Assembly: GCA_035649895.1 (NCBI GenBank)
Contig: DASRIS010000191.1
Coordinates: 1-64,000, forward strand
From: DASSUC01 sp035649895
GTDB taxonomy: Bacteria > Actinomycetota > Actinomycetes > Mycobacteriales > Micromonosporaceae
Direction of reading: 5' to 3'
DNA: 64,000 bases
The notes under the pieces: generated by a model
The model's input: the letters and a program-made list of their open reading frames with translations, nothing else
What the model was told of the DNA's origin: nothing
Databases searched by the model: none
Shown: positions 32,478 to 41,200 of the stretch, piece after piece
How positions within the stretch are numbered: the first letter of the stretch is position 1
Layout of the letters: every line of letters begins with the position of its first letter
Program-made: the position numbers and the translations under genes

Positions 32478-33458
32478 TCAGTCCCTCTCGATCAGTCGCC
32501 GGTTGACGGCCGAGATGAGCAGCACTCCGATGACGAGGAGCACGCCGATCGCGGCAGCGACGTCCGGCTGTCCCTGCTGGATGCCGCGCTGGTACATCAC
32601 CAGCACCGGGGAGGCGGACGCCCCGCTCGGCCCGCCGCCGCCGGTGAGCAGATAGGGCTCGGTGAAAAGGTTGGCGCCGGTGATGGTCGCCAGGATGACC
32701 ACCAGCGCGGTCGCTGGGCGCACCGCCGGAACGGTCACCGACCAGAACTGGTGCCACCTGGACGCGCCGTCGACGGCGGCCGACTCGTAAAGCTCCTTCG
32801 GCACGTTCTGCAGCGCGGCGAGGTAGAGCAGGATGAAGAACCCGAGCTGCTTCCAGACCACGAACAACGCGATGACCGGCATCGCCAGCGCCTCGTTGAC
32901 CAGCCACGACGGCTCAGGCGCCAGCGGGCCGAGCATTGTGTTGACCATTCCGTTGGAGCTGAAAAGGAAGAGCCACACGCCGACCACTGCGACGCTGGCG
33001 GTCACGTACGGGACGTAGAAGGCGACCCGGAGGAACGCCCGGGCGTGGACGACCCCGTTCAGCGCGGCCGCCAGCAGCAGAGCCAGCGCGACAGTGAGCG
33101 GCACGTTGATGACCAGGAAGACCAGGATGTTGCCGAAGGCCCGGCGGACCCCCTCGTCGGCCAGCATGGCCCGGTAGTTGGCCAGCCCGACGAAGGGACG
33201 TTCGACCACGGCGCCGGGTGCGGCGAAGAAGTAGTCGTGGAAGCTCATCCAGACCGCGAACCCGAACGGGTACGCGAACACCACAGCGACGTACACGGCG
33301 TAGGGCGCGGCTAGGACCATGCCCACCGGGTGGCGGCCGAGCGCGGCCGCCACCCGGCTCCGCGAGGCACGGAGCGGGCCGCCCACGGTCGGCGAGGTGC
33401 CGCCGGTACGGGCTCCGGGTCCGGTGGTGGCGGCGGCGCCGGCGTGGGCGGTGGACAT
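32478..33458 (-). CDS. Sugar ABC transporter permease (CUT1, MalF-like)
   Basis: A 326-residue permease. A cytoplasmic N-terminus of about 45 residues precedes six helices; the EAA loop is ESAAVDGASRWHQFWSVTVPAVRP. WMSFHDYFF and FVGLANYRAML are typical of the MalF-like subunit. The ATG at 33458 shares one base with the stop of the binding-protein gene (TGATG), so translation is coupled. Confidence 0.88.
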   Translation of the reverse strand: MSTAHAGAAATTGPGARTGGTSPTVGGPLRASRSRVAAALGRHPVGMVLAAPYAVYVAVVFAYPFGFAVWMSFHDYFFAAPGAVVERPFVGLANYRAMLADEGVRRAFGNILVFLVINVPLTVALALLLAAALNGVVHARAFLRVAFYVPYVTASVAVVGVWLFLFSSNGMVNTMLGPLAPEPSWLVNEALAMPVIALFVVWKQLGFFILLYLAALQNVPKELYESAAVDGASRWHQFWSVTVPAVRPATALVVILATITGANLFTEPYLLTGGGGPSGASASPVLVMYQRGIQQGQPDVAAAIGVLLVIGVLLISAVNRRLIERD

Positions 33459-34741
33459 CAGGACTCGGCGGCGAGCTGGTCGACCTTTGCCGCCGCCGCA
33501 GCGAAGGCGTCCGGCACCGGCTTCTTACCAAAGATCACCGACTCCGAGTACGCGTCACGGAACGCCTGCCAGATGGCTACGGAGCTCGGCACGTTCGGTA
33601 CCTCAACCGTGCGGCCGGCCTGGTCGGCGAACTGCTGGTAGGCGGGGTTCTTCGAGAAGTAGTCCGGGTAGGCGGCCGCAAGGTCCTTGCGCAGCGGCAT
33701 CTGGCCGGTCTTGTTCAGCAGCTCGCCGTCCTGCTCCTTGCTGGTGGCGAACTTGAGCACCGCCCACGCGGTGGCCCGGTTCTGGCAGGCGCTGTACATG
33801 GCGACGTTCTTCGCGTCGCTGAACGTCTTGACCTGGCCGGCCGGTCTTCCGGTGGGCGTCGGCACCGGCACCGCACCCCACTTCACCTTGCTGCCGTAGA
33901 CGGCGATCGCCCAGGGACCGACGATCGCCATGGCGGACCGGCCGTCGCCGAACGCGTCGCCGTTGTACTGCTCCTTCGGTGCGAGGCCCTCGTCGTACAG
34001 CGTCTTCCAGAGCTCCGCGACCTGGCGACCCTCTGGCGAGTTGAACTGGGCCTTGCCGTCCTGGACCAGTTGCTTCCCGTCCGTGGCGGCGGCGAACAGC
34101 GGATAGAAGTCGAACCAGGACTGGAAGAACTCGCTGGTGGGGGCGGGATAGATGGCGGCCGCGGCGGCCCTCGAGGACTTGATCTTCCGGGCGGCCGCGA
34201 GGAGCTCGTCGTACGTGGACAGTGCCGGCTTCTCGGCGTCGAGGCCGGCCTTCGCGAAGATCTGCTTGTTGTAGAAGATCATGACAGGGTTGGACTTCCA
34301 GGGCAGCTGGTAGAACTTGCCGTCCGGGGACTTGTACTGGCTGGCCGTGTCGCCGGTGCGATCGGCGATGTACTGCGCGGCGCCGTCGAAGGAGTCGAGC
34401 GCGACCAGGCCGCCCTGCTTCTGGAACTGTGGCACCGCGGCCGGCGCCGTGTTGAAGATCAGACACGGTGCGTTGCCGGCGGTGATCGCGGCACCTATCA
34501 CCTCCTCCGAGGTTTCGCCGGCGGGGATCTCCTGTGCGGTGATCTTCTGGTCGGCGTGCTGCGCGTTCCACGCCTCGACCATCGCCTTGCCCCAGGCCAG
34601 CTCCTCCTTGTTGTTGGAGAGCCAGACGGTGATCGGGCCGGTGGCGGCGTTGGCCTTGTCCGCGTCGCCACCGCTGTCGCCGCAGCCCGCGGTGAGAGCG
34701 AGGGTCACGGTCAGGAGAACTGCTGGAAAGGTGCGTCTCAT
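33458..34741 (-). CDS. Extracellular sugar-binding lipoprotein (family 1)
   Basis: A 427-residue solute-binding protein, first gene of the importer operon. The signal peptide ends with a lipobox (LTAGC, Cys about residue 19). ITVWLSNNKEELAWGKAMVE starts the mature fold and VMIFYNKQIFAKAGL, AIVGPWAIAVYGSKVKWG and TAWAVLKFATSKEQ are family motifs. The ATG at 34741 has GGAGAAGAC upstream. The substrate is not evident. The operon was probably once controlled by the LacI-type gene just upstream, now broken. Confidence 0.88.
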   Translation of the reverse strand: MRRTFPAVLLTVTLALTAGCGDSGGDADKANAATGPITVWLSNNKEELAWGKAMVEAWNAQHADQKITAQEIPAGETSEEVIGAAITAGNAPCLIFNTAPAAVPQFQKQGGLVALDSFDGAAQYIADRTGDTASQYKSPDGKFYQLPWKSNPVMIFYNKQIFAKAGLDAEKPALSTYDELLAAARKIKSSRAAAAAIYPAPTSEFFQSWFDFYPLFAAATDGKQLVQDGKAQFNSPEGRQVAELWKTLYDEGLAPKEQYNGDAFGDGRSAMAIVGPWAIAVYGSKVKWGAVPVPTPTGRPAGQVKTFSDAKNVAMYSACQNRATAWAVLKFATSKEQDGELLNKTGQMPLRKDLAAAYPDYFSKNPAYQQFADQAGRTVEVPNVPSSVAIWQAFRDAYSESVIFGKKPVPDAFAAAAAKVDQLAAES

Positions 34742-34819
34742 GTCTTCTCCGATCCGGTTGGGCTGGGCGGTCGCTGACCGGGCGGGCGGCGCCGCCGTGC
34801 TGGTTGGGACGGGGGCGCC

Positions 34820-35174
34820 GTCGATGGCCACCAGTCGGACCTCACCACCACGGCCGGCGTCTGGAGCTCTTCGAGCAGGGTGATCCGGCCGTCGTTCACG
34901 CGCAGTCGAGCACGAACACACCGTCGCCCCGTCCGTCGGCGGCGAGCCGCCGGTAGCTGGCCTCCTCGTCCGACCCCGGCACCACCTGGAGGACGAGATC
35001 CTGTCCGCGGCGGTGGCCGGGCGCCCAACCAGGCACGCGGGCGGCTCCGGAGATGCGTTGCCGGGTCTCTTCCGCCACTCGTGGCCGACCATTGAGGGCG
35101 AAGGACACCGTGCCCTTCGACACGCCGGCCCGGCGCGCGACATCGCAGATCGTCGGTCGACCTCGCCGTGTCAC
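34820..35174 (-). pseudogene. Decayed LacI-family regulator
   Basis: The GTG at 35174 begins a normal LacI HTH (PTICDVARRAGVSKGTVSFA) followed by hinge residues (RPRVAEETRQRISGAA). The sequence then jumps to a late-core fragment (DLVLQVVPGSDEEASYRRLA, DGVFVLD) and stops; the continuation (LRVNDGRITLLEELQTPAVVV) is in another frame. At least one large internal deletion and one frameshift are therefore present. The HTH itself would still be translated as a short peptide of about 92 residues. It lies directly upstream of the sugar importer. Confidence 0.75.
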
Positions 35175-35221
35175 CCACGCCTCCCCGGCTCTGCTACCGC
35201 AACGAGAAAGTCGCGTGAACT

Positions 35222-35237
35222 ACTAAACCGGTTGATT
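35222..35237 (-). promoter_or_regulatory. LacI-type operator near the relic
   Basis: ACTAAACCGGTTGATT contains TAAACCGGTTGA, one base from a perfect palindrome with the CCGG/CG centre usual for LacI-family sites. It lies 48 bases upstream of the relic start, consistent with former autoregulation. Confidence 0.6.
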
Positions 35238-35401
35238 CAGGAGACTAGACCCGCATAACGGGATGCACAACCTGGGGCGTACGGTGCGCGAGGCGGGTCT
35301 GGAGCCGTCTGGTGCCCGGCGACCCGCTGAACGGCCCGACCGCGCTCTGGCGCGTCTGGCGGGTCGCCTGACCCACGCCGGCCCGGCCGGTGGTCGCCTG
35401 C

Positions 35402-35407
35402 CACGAT
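35402..35407 (+). promoter_or_regulatory. -10 box of a leaderless hypothetical gene
   Basis: CACGAT followed by 7 bases and the GTG at 35415. It decides the start, since the ATG at 35406 would overlap the box. Confidence 0.4.
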
Positions 35408-35414
35408 GGTCATC

Positions 35415-36239
35415 GTGACCACACAGCCCACCGGCCACCCGCCATGGCGTCGCCTGTGGTGGGCCCTGCTGGTGGTCTGGGGTCTGGCGCTCACCGCGGC
35501 GGCCCTCGCCTCGGCCCGTACCGACCCGCCGACAGTACGCGAGCAGCGCAGCGTCGCCCAGGCCCAGCCGGTCGTGGACCGGGCGCTGGCCGAGACGGTC
35601 CGCGCCGCCGGGCCGTCCACAGTGGTTGAGGTGCTCGGGTACGACCTGCGCGCCGGCTGCCGGATCACCTCGGCGCGGGAGGGGCAGGAGCTCGACCGGG
35701 TGGTCCTGCTCTACACCGCACCCGGCGGTGAGGCGGCGGTGCTCGACCGGATCGCCGCGCAGCTGCCCCGCGGCTGGGAGCCTGCCGTGCGGCGCCACGC
35801 CTCCGGCAGCGTGACCCTGCGCGCCGACGCCGGCGAGTTCGTCGGGGTGCACGGCGGCGTGGTCGGCCCCGGCCAGCTGCGGGTGAGCGCGGGGACGGGG
35901 TGCCGCCCGGCGGCCCCGCTCACCCCGGCCGCCGCCCCGGCTCCGGCCCGGGCCGTCGCCACCGTGGATGCGGTGCTGTCGGCGCTCGGCGGGCGCGCGG
36001 CGCAACGCCGTACCGGATCGGTTCTGTGCCCGGACGGGGGCGCGGTTACGACGGTGGCCGCCGACAGCGCACCCGGTCTGGCTCCCGGGCCGTTACCGCA
36101 GGCCCTGCGCGGTGTGGCGCCGGCCGGGCTGGTGGTGGCCGAGCCGGCGCTGCTCGCCTACCGCGATGGTGACCTCGGCGTGGTGGTGCGGGAACACGAC
36201 GGGGTGGTGACGGCGTCCGCGACCCGGGGCTGCGGCTAG
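35415..36239 (+). CDS. Secreted or anchored hypothetical protein
   Basis: A 274-residue protein with one N-terminal helix (LWWALLVVWGLALTAAALAS, about residues 13-32) and an external, Ala/Val/Arg-rich remainder. Two halves of similar size each hold a Cys-containing segment (LRAGCRITSAREG, GTGCRPAAP, SVLCPDGGAV, TRGCG), which suggests disulfides and perhaps a duplicated domain. No family is recognised. The GTG at 35415 is used because of the leaderless -10 box. Confidence 0.55.
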   Translation: MTTQPTGHPPWRRLWWALLVVWGLALTAAALASARTDPPTVREQRSVAQAQPVVDRALAETVRAAGPSTVVEVLGYDLRAGCRITSAREGQELDRVVLLYTAPGGEAAVLDRIAAQLPRGWEPAVRRHASGSVTLRADAGEFVGVHGGVVGPGQLRVSAGTGCRPAAPLTPAAAPAPARAVATVDAVLSALGGRAAQRRTGSVLCPDGGAVTTVAADSAPGLAPGPLPQALRGVAPAGLVVAEPALLAYRDGDLGVVVREHDGVVTASATRGCG

Positions 36240-36292
36240 CGTCCCGGCTGCCGCGTCCCGGCTGCCGCAGCCTGGCTGTCACGGACGGGCCG

Positions 36293-36586
36293 TCACAGCT
36301 CGCGGCGCATCACCGCCCGGCTGGGCGAGGGCCGGGCGACCTCATGGAAGCCGCAGCCGGCGAACATCTCCCGGGTGCCGAGGAACGCCTGGCTCGCGCC
36401 GACCCGCCGCTGCGCCACGATCGGGAACGCCTCGACCGCGGTGGCCGAGTGCGACCGGGCCAGGTCGACGGCTGCCTCGATGAGCGGGGCGGTGATGCCG
36501 GCGCGGCGCGCGTCCCGCCGGACGAAGAAGCAGGGCAGCAGCCACACCCGGTCGTCCTCGGCGGCGCCATCTGCGTCCGTCCTCAG
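36293..36586 (-). pseudogene. C-terminal relic of a GNAT acetyltransferase
   Basis: The frame encodes VWLLPCFFVRRDARRAGI, LIEAAVDLARSHSATAVEAF and REMFAGCGFHEVARPSPSRA, the acetyl-CoA loop and C-terminal strands of a GNAT enzyme. The N-terminal third is missing: upstream of 36586 the same strand is the DsrE gene in another frame. A truncated remnant, stop at 36293. Confidence 0.6.
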
Positions 36587-36945
36587 TAGACGAGCGCCTG
36601 CGCCCCGTCGGCCAGGCACTCCTCCACGAACGCGGCGGCGCCGGCGATGCGTACGCCGGGCAGCACGTCCGCCCCGGTGATGCCGCGGCGGGCGGCGCAC
36701 TGGGTGCACACCGTCACCTGCCCGGCCGCCAGGACCGCGTCCAGCAGGCCCGGCAGCGGGGCGGAGTGCGGCAGCTCGAACCTTGCGGCCTGGCCGGGCA
36801 GGGCGAACCAGGTGGACTCGCCGGTCAGCCAGAGCGACACGGCGGCGCCGGCGGCCACCCCGGTCGCCGCGACCGTGAACGCCTGCGCGCACCGCTCCGG
36901 CGCGTCCGCCCCGGCGGTGGCCTTGACGACCAGAGTGCGGGCCAT
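36583..36945 (-). CDS. DsrE-family protein
   Basis: A 120-residue DsrE/DsrF-like protein, a fold used in sulfur relay and in small uncharacterised redox proteins. MARTLVVKATAGADAPERCA starts the Rossmann-like sheet, and VTVCTQCAARRG holds two Cys (CxxC) that could carry sulfur. The ATG at 36945 has no ribosome site but TATGCT lies 6 bases upstream (leaderless). Divergent from the small membrane protein at 36971. Confidence 0.75.
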   Translation of the reverse strand: MARTLVVKATAGADAPERCAQAFTVAATGVAAGAAVSLWLTGESTWFALPGQAARFELPHSAPLPGLLDAVLAAGQVTVCTQCAARRGITGADVLPGVRIAGAAAFVEECLADGAQALVY

Positions 36946-36951
36946 GCCGCC

Positions 36952-36961
36952 AGCATAGGAT
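36952..36961. promoter_or_regulatory. Overlapping divergent -10 boxes
   Basis: TATGCT (minus, 36957-36952) serves the DsrE gene and TAGGAT (plus, 36956-36961) serves the small membrane protein. The boxes overlap by two bases, so the two promoters should exclude one another. Confidence 0.5.
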
Positions 36962-36970
36962 CGGGGCGTT

Positions 36971-37090
36971 ATGGTCACCGAGATCGGGTTCGTCAGCCTG
37001 CTCGTCGCCGGCTTCGGCGCGCTCGCCGGTGGCCTGGCCTATCTCGCGGTCCGCATCTCGCGCGGCCGGGAACGAAGGGACCCCAGGTGA
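36971..37090 (+). CDS. Small single-helix membrane protein (39 aa)
   Basis: MVTEIGFVSLLVAGFGALAG followed by a helix end and a basic tail (VRISRGRERRDPR). The frame is 40 codons and ends in GTGA, which overlaps the start of the nitrobindin gene. The helix, positive-inside tail, own -10 box and exact coupling argue that it is a real gene. Function unknown. Confidence 0.55.
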   Translation: MVTEIGFVSLLVAGFGALAGGLAYLAVRISRGRERRDPR

Positions 37091-37689
37091 GCGAGGACCC
37101 CCGGTTGACCGAGGCGAACCGGCCGCCGTGGCTGGACGCGGCGCCGGTCGACCCGTACCCCTTTACCGAGACCCACGACCTGCGCGCCGGCCCGGACCTG
37201 CACCCGGCGCTGCTCGGGCTGCTGCCGTTCGTCGGCGTGTGGCGCGGCCGGGGCGGCGGGGAGTACCCGACGATCGCGCCGTTCGAGTTCGGCCAGGAGG
37301 TGCGGTTCAGCCACGACGGCCGGCCGTTCCTGTTCTACGAGTCGCGCACCTGGCTGGTCGACGCGGACGGCAAGCCGATCCGGCCGGCATCCCGCGAGGT
37401 CGGCTTCTGGCGCGCGGTGGTCAAGGACGACAAGCGCACCGAGGCGGTCGAGGCGCAGCTGATGACGCCGACCGGGATCGTCGAGTCCTATGTGGGGCGC
37501 GTCGACGGGCTGCGTGTCGAGCTGGTCACGGACAAGGTGCTGCGCTCGGGTACGGCCAAGGAGGTCACCGAGGGGCACCGGCTCTACGGGATCGTGGACC
37601 GGGCGCTGCTGTACGCGTTCGAGATGGCGGCGGTCGGGGAGCCGCTGCGGCCGCACCTGTCGGCGAAGCTCGACCGGGTGGCCGGCTGA
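37087..37689 (+). CDS. Nitrobindin-like heme-binding beta-barrel (FABP family)
   Basis: A 200-residue nitrobindin/THAP4-type protein (ten-stranded barrel that binds ferric heme and reacts with NO or peroxynitrite). The N-terminal GVWRGRGGGEYP is the GxWxGxG signature and RPHLSAKLDRV near the C-terminus supplies the proximal His. The GTG at 37087 overlaps the upstream small ORF; MSEDPRLTEANRPPW begins the protein. About 40 N-terminal residues precede the barrel. Confidence 0.85.
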   Translation: MSEDPRLTEANRPPWLDAAPVDPYPFTETHDLRAGPDLHPALLGLLPFVGVWRGRGGGEYPTIAPFEFGQEVRFSHDGRPFLFYESRTWLVDADGKPIRPASREVGFWRAVVKDDKRTEAVEAQLMTPTGIVESYVGRVDGLRVELVTDKVLRSGTAKEVTEGHRLYGIVDRALLYAFEMAAVGEPLRPHLSAKLDRVAG

Positions 37690-37888
37690 GCGCCGGCCGG
37701 CAAGGGCCTGTTCTCCCGCAGCTCTCGCGTTGACCGCCGCACCAGCGATCCGGCCTCTCCGATCCGGCCCCTTTGGGGCTACATGCATTTTGTTCTATTC
37801 GTTTTGTTCTGTCTGACTTGATAGCCGCAGTCGAGTCTGGGTTAATCCGGTATGCGGTGATCCCCTGGGTCCCCGGGGCGGTCGGTTC
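37690..37888 (+). other. Gene-free stretch with an AT-rich segment
   Basis: No supported gene. Around 37785-37825 the base composition drops and TTTTGTTCT occurs twice close together. It leads into the palindromic elements that follow and may be transferred or element-derived DNA. Confidence 0.4.
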
Positions 37889-37939
37889 GCGATCAAGAAG
37901 ACTTATGCACGTTATGCCGGCACAAGTCTTCTTGATCGC
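37889..37939. repeat. 16-bp perfect inverted repeat in the gap after nitrobindin
   Basis: GCGATCAAGAAGACTT (37889-37904) and AAGTCTTCTTGATCGC (37924-37939) pair perfectly with a 19-base loop. It lies in a 560-base gene-free stretch (37690-38247) with an AT-rich segment around 37790-37830. It is not adjacent to a gene stop, so a repeat element is likelier than a terminator. Confidence 0.6.
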
Positions 37940-38034
37940 AAAGCCTGGCCCAGAAGCGGTCGCAGGTGGGTCCGATATAGGCGGCTTGCGGCTATTTTTT
38001 GGCTCCGGGTGGCTGGCGCAGTCCCGATGGTCTC

Positions 38035-38102
38035 CAAGATCGCGATCAGGGTGGGGAATGTTTACCGCCGCTCAACCTTTGACGTCTGAAATCGCGATCT
38101 TG
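38035..38102. repeat. 12-bp perfect inverted repeat, same gap
   Basis: CAAGATCGCGAT (38035-38046) and ATCGCGATCTTG (38091-38102) pair perfectly. It shares the GATCGCGATC-like core with the neighbouring 16-bp element, which suggests related intergenic palindromes. Confidence 0.5.
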
Positions 38103-38247
38103 AAGTTGGCGTGATCGAGAAGGCAGAAGAGATGTCTGAAATCTACTTAATGTCCGGCGACTGGGTGGATGGATGGGGCAGGTCGGGTCGACGTGGTCGG
38201 CCGGGCCGAGGGCCGGGCTGAAGCTGAGCTGCGAGCCGGGCTGAAAG

Positions 38248-38285
38248 CAGTGGTGCCCGGAGCCGTGCGGCCCCGGGCACCACTG
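38248..38285 (-). terminator. Terminator of the subtilisin/Kelch gene
   Basis: CAGTGGTGCCCGG (38248-38260) and CCGGGCACCACTG (38273-38285) form a perfect 13-bp stem with a 12-base loop, 15 bases after the protease stop. Confidence 0.75.
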
Positions 38286-38299
38286 TGGAACGGTCTAGC

Positions 38300-41200
38300 T
38301 CACACCCCGCCGAGCATTGTCGGGCAGGGCTCGAACGGTTGTAGCAGGAAGTTCTTTGTCAGGACGGTGCCGCGGTCGATGCGTACCAGCACCGACTGCG
38401 ACGCCCATCCGTCCTTGCTGACGATGACGTCGTACCGGCCGAACGGCAGCCACCAGCCGTACTTGCCATCCTGGCCGGCCGTGATGCTCACCCCGCGCTC
38501 GGGGTTGAGCGCCTCGTTGATGCGGATGAAGGCCGGTACGGGGACCGTGTCTCCACCACACGTCTGGCCCATGACGGTGCCCGTGAGCTTGCCCCAGCTG
38601 TCCGGTGGCTTGACACGCATGGTCACCGGGATCGGCGCGATCGTGTGCGGGGTGTCGGTGCGCACGCCGATCTGTGCCGTGTAGGTGCCGGGCTGGAGCA
38701 CGCCCACCGCCGAGGTGGCGGTGAACGTCACGGTGACGACCTGGGACGCGCCCGGTGCCAGCGTGAACGTGGCCGGAGCCTCGGACAGCCAGCGGACGTC
38801 GGTCGTCTCCTCACACTGGTTCAGGCCGCCCAGCTTCTCCGAGCTGTTGGTGCCGGTGAAGCCACCGGAGGCACCGCCGATCTTGAAGAAGCCGCACGCG
38901 CCGGCCCCGCGGTAGCGGGCGAGCTGCGCGTTGGGCAGGTTGGACCAGGTGTTGGCGATCGGGTCGAACATCACCGCACGGTTGGTGACCGTGGTGAAGT
39001 TGTCCGTCACGCCACCGGCGACGATGAGCATGCCGTTCGCCGACGAGTGCGCCGAGCCCCACAGGTCCAGCGGCATGTTGGCAGCCGGCGACCAGGTGTT
39101 GCTGGTCGGGTTGTAGACGTGCGCGTCCCGGAAGGACGCCGCGTCCACGCCGCCGGCGCAGTACACCCGGCCGCTGATCCCGCCGCAGGACGCCCAGGCC
39201 ACCGCGTGCGGGTACGCCGCACCGGTGGTGAACGAACCGCTGGCCGGGTCGAAGACGACCGTCTTGTCGCTGGTCGTGCAGGAGCTGTTCAGGCAGCCGC
39301 CGATCAGGTAGATCTTGTCGTTGGCCACCGCGATGCCCGCCGCCGCGGCCGGAGCCGGGTTGGTGACGCCGGGCAGGGTGGTCCAGCTGTTGGCGGCCGG
39401 GTCGAACACCGCAACGGTGTTGACCGGAACGCCACCGGAGGCCCACCCGCCGAACACGTACAGCTTCCCGTTCACGAACGCGGCGGCCGGCTTGGCCCTG
39501 CCCACGGGCAGGTTCGGCAGCGCGGTCCAGGCGTTGGTGTCCGGGTCGTAGACCGTCGCCCGGGTCGGGTTGGTGGTCCCGGTCGCCCCGCCCACGACGT
39601 AGACCTTGCCGTCGTTGGTCGCGGCGACGTTGTCCATCACCGTGGCCGGGTAGTTCGCGATGGTCGTCCACGCCGGGTCGATCTGCGGGCTGGCACCGGT
39701 GACGCCGGCCAGCGGCGTACCCGTCATGCCCTTGCTGACGCCGCCCGCCACCTGGTGCATGACGAGCTGCGCGCCCTGCAGGCGGCTGAGCATCTCAAAA
39801 CCGCCGCTGCGCTCCAGCAGCTGCACCTGTGCCGGTGCGGTGCCGGTGTTGGTGAACGTGAGCTGCCCGGTACGGCTGCTGCCGTACGGAACCGTCACAT
39901 CGAGCGAGGTCGGCGCCACCAGCACCCGGCCGGCGCCGAGCGAGAAGTCCTCCCGGACCGTGCCGTTGTCGACGATGGTGACGGTCTTGGTCTGCGACTG
40001 GTACAGGCTCTTCGAGGCGGTCACCGGGTGCGGCCCGGTCAGGCTGGAGAAGAACCAGTAGAAGCCGTCAGGGATGTTCGGGTCGTCCGGCGTCGCCGCC
40101 GAGACGGCCGTGTTGGCGGGGTTGTCGTCGCTGGTGACGGTCACCCCGTTGAGCGGCGCACCGGTGGTGCGGTCGGAGGTGAAGCCGACCACGAGGCCGC
40201 CGGGCTGCGGGACGCAGGCGCGGTTGAGGACCTCGACGTTGTCGACCTCCCACCACCAGGCGAAGGTGCCGCGCATCCGGAAGCGCAGGGTGACGTTGGT
40301 CGCCCCAGCCGCGGTGGGCCCGAGCGGGACCACCTCCTGGCGCGGCCCGCGCAGGCTCACCGTGGTCTGCTTCCAGACGTTCGTCCAGTTGGCACCGCCG
40401 TCGACGGACACATCGATGTCGACGATGCTGTTGGAGAACGCGCGGTAGTCGCTGTTGAACCGCACGTACGGTGCCGGCATGCCGGACAGGTCCATCGCCG
40501 GCGTGACCAGGTCGCTGTCCTGAGACCTGCCGGAGCCGAAGAAGTCACTGTCCATGATCGCGAAGTTGCCGGTGCCGCCGGTCAGGTTGCCCCGGTTGTC
40601 CGGGTCGTCGAACCGCCAGCCGCCGGTCGTGGTGCGGTTGACCACGCTCCACCCGGCCGGGGTCGAGGTGGTGTCGAACGGCTCGCTGATCGCCGGCGTG
40701 CCGAAGGCCACCGCGTACCCGTTGGCCGTGCAGGCCGGGTCCACCGGCACCGCGATGTTGTGCACCAGGTCGCTCCCACCGACCGGGACGCTCTGCACCA
40801 CGGTCTGGTAACCGGGGTAGATCGCCGTTGTGGTGAGCTGGTACGTCGTGTTGTTAGGGATGGTGAAGGAGTAGGCGCCGGTGGCCGGGTTGGTGAAGAC
40901 CGGCCCGCCGGGGCGCCCGGCGATCTCGATCTTCGCGTAGAGCGGCCAGCCCTTGCCCGAGCCGTCGGTGACCGTACCGCTCACGGTCACGCTGGGCAGC
41001 GGGGTGAGCGCGAAGTCCTGCGTCGTCACCGTGTCCGCGACCACCGTCACGGTGGCCGTGCCGGTGGCGTAGCCGAACGCCCGCGCCGTCATCGTGTACG
41101 TGCCGACCGGCAGCTGCATCGTGTACTTGCCGTCGGCACCGGTGATCTTGCTGACATTGCTGGCGCTGACCGTCGCGCCGGCGATGGGGCTGCCGGTCGC

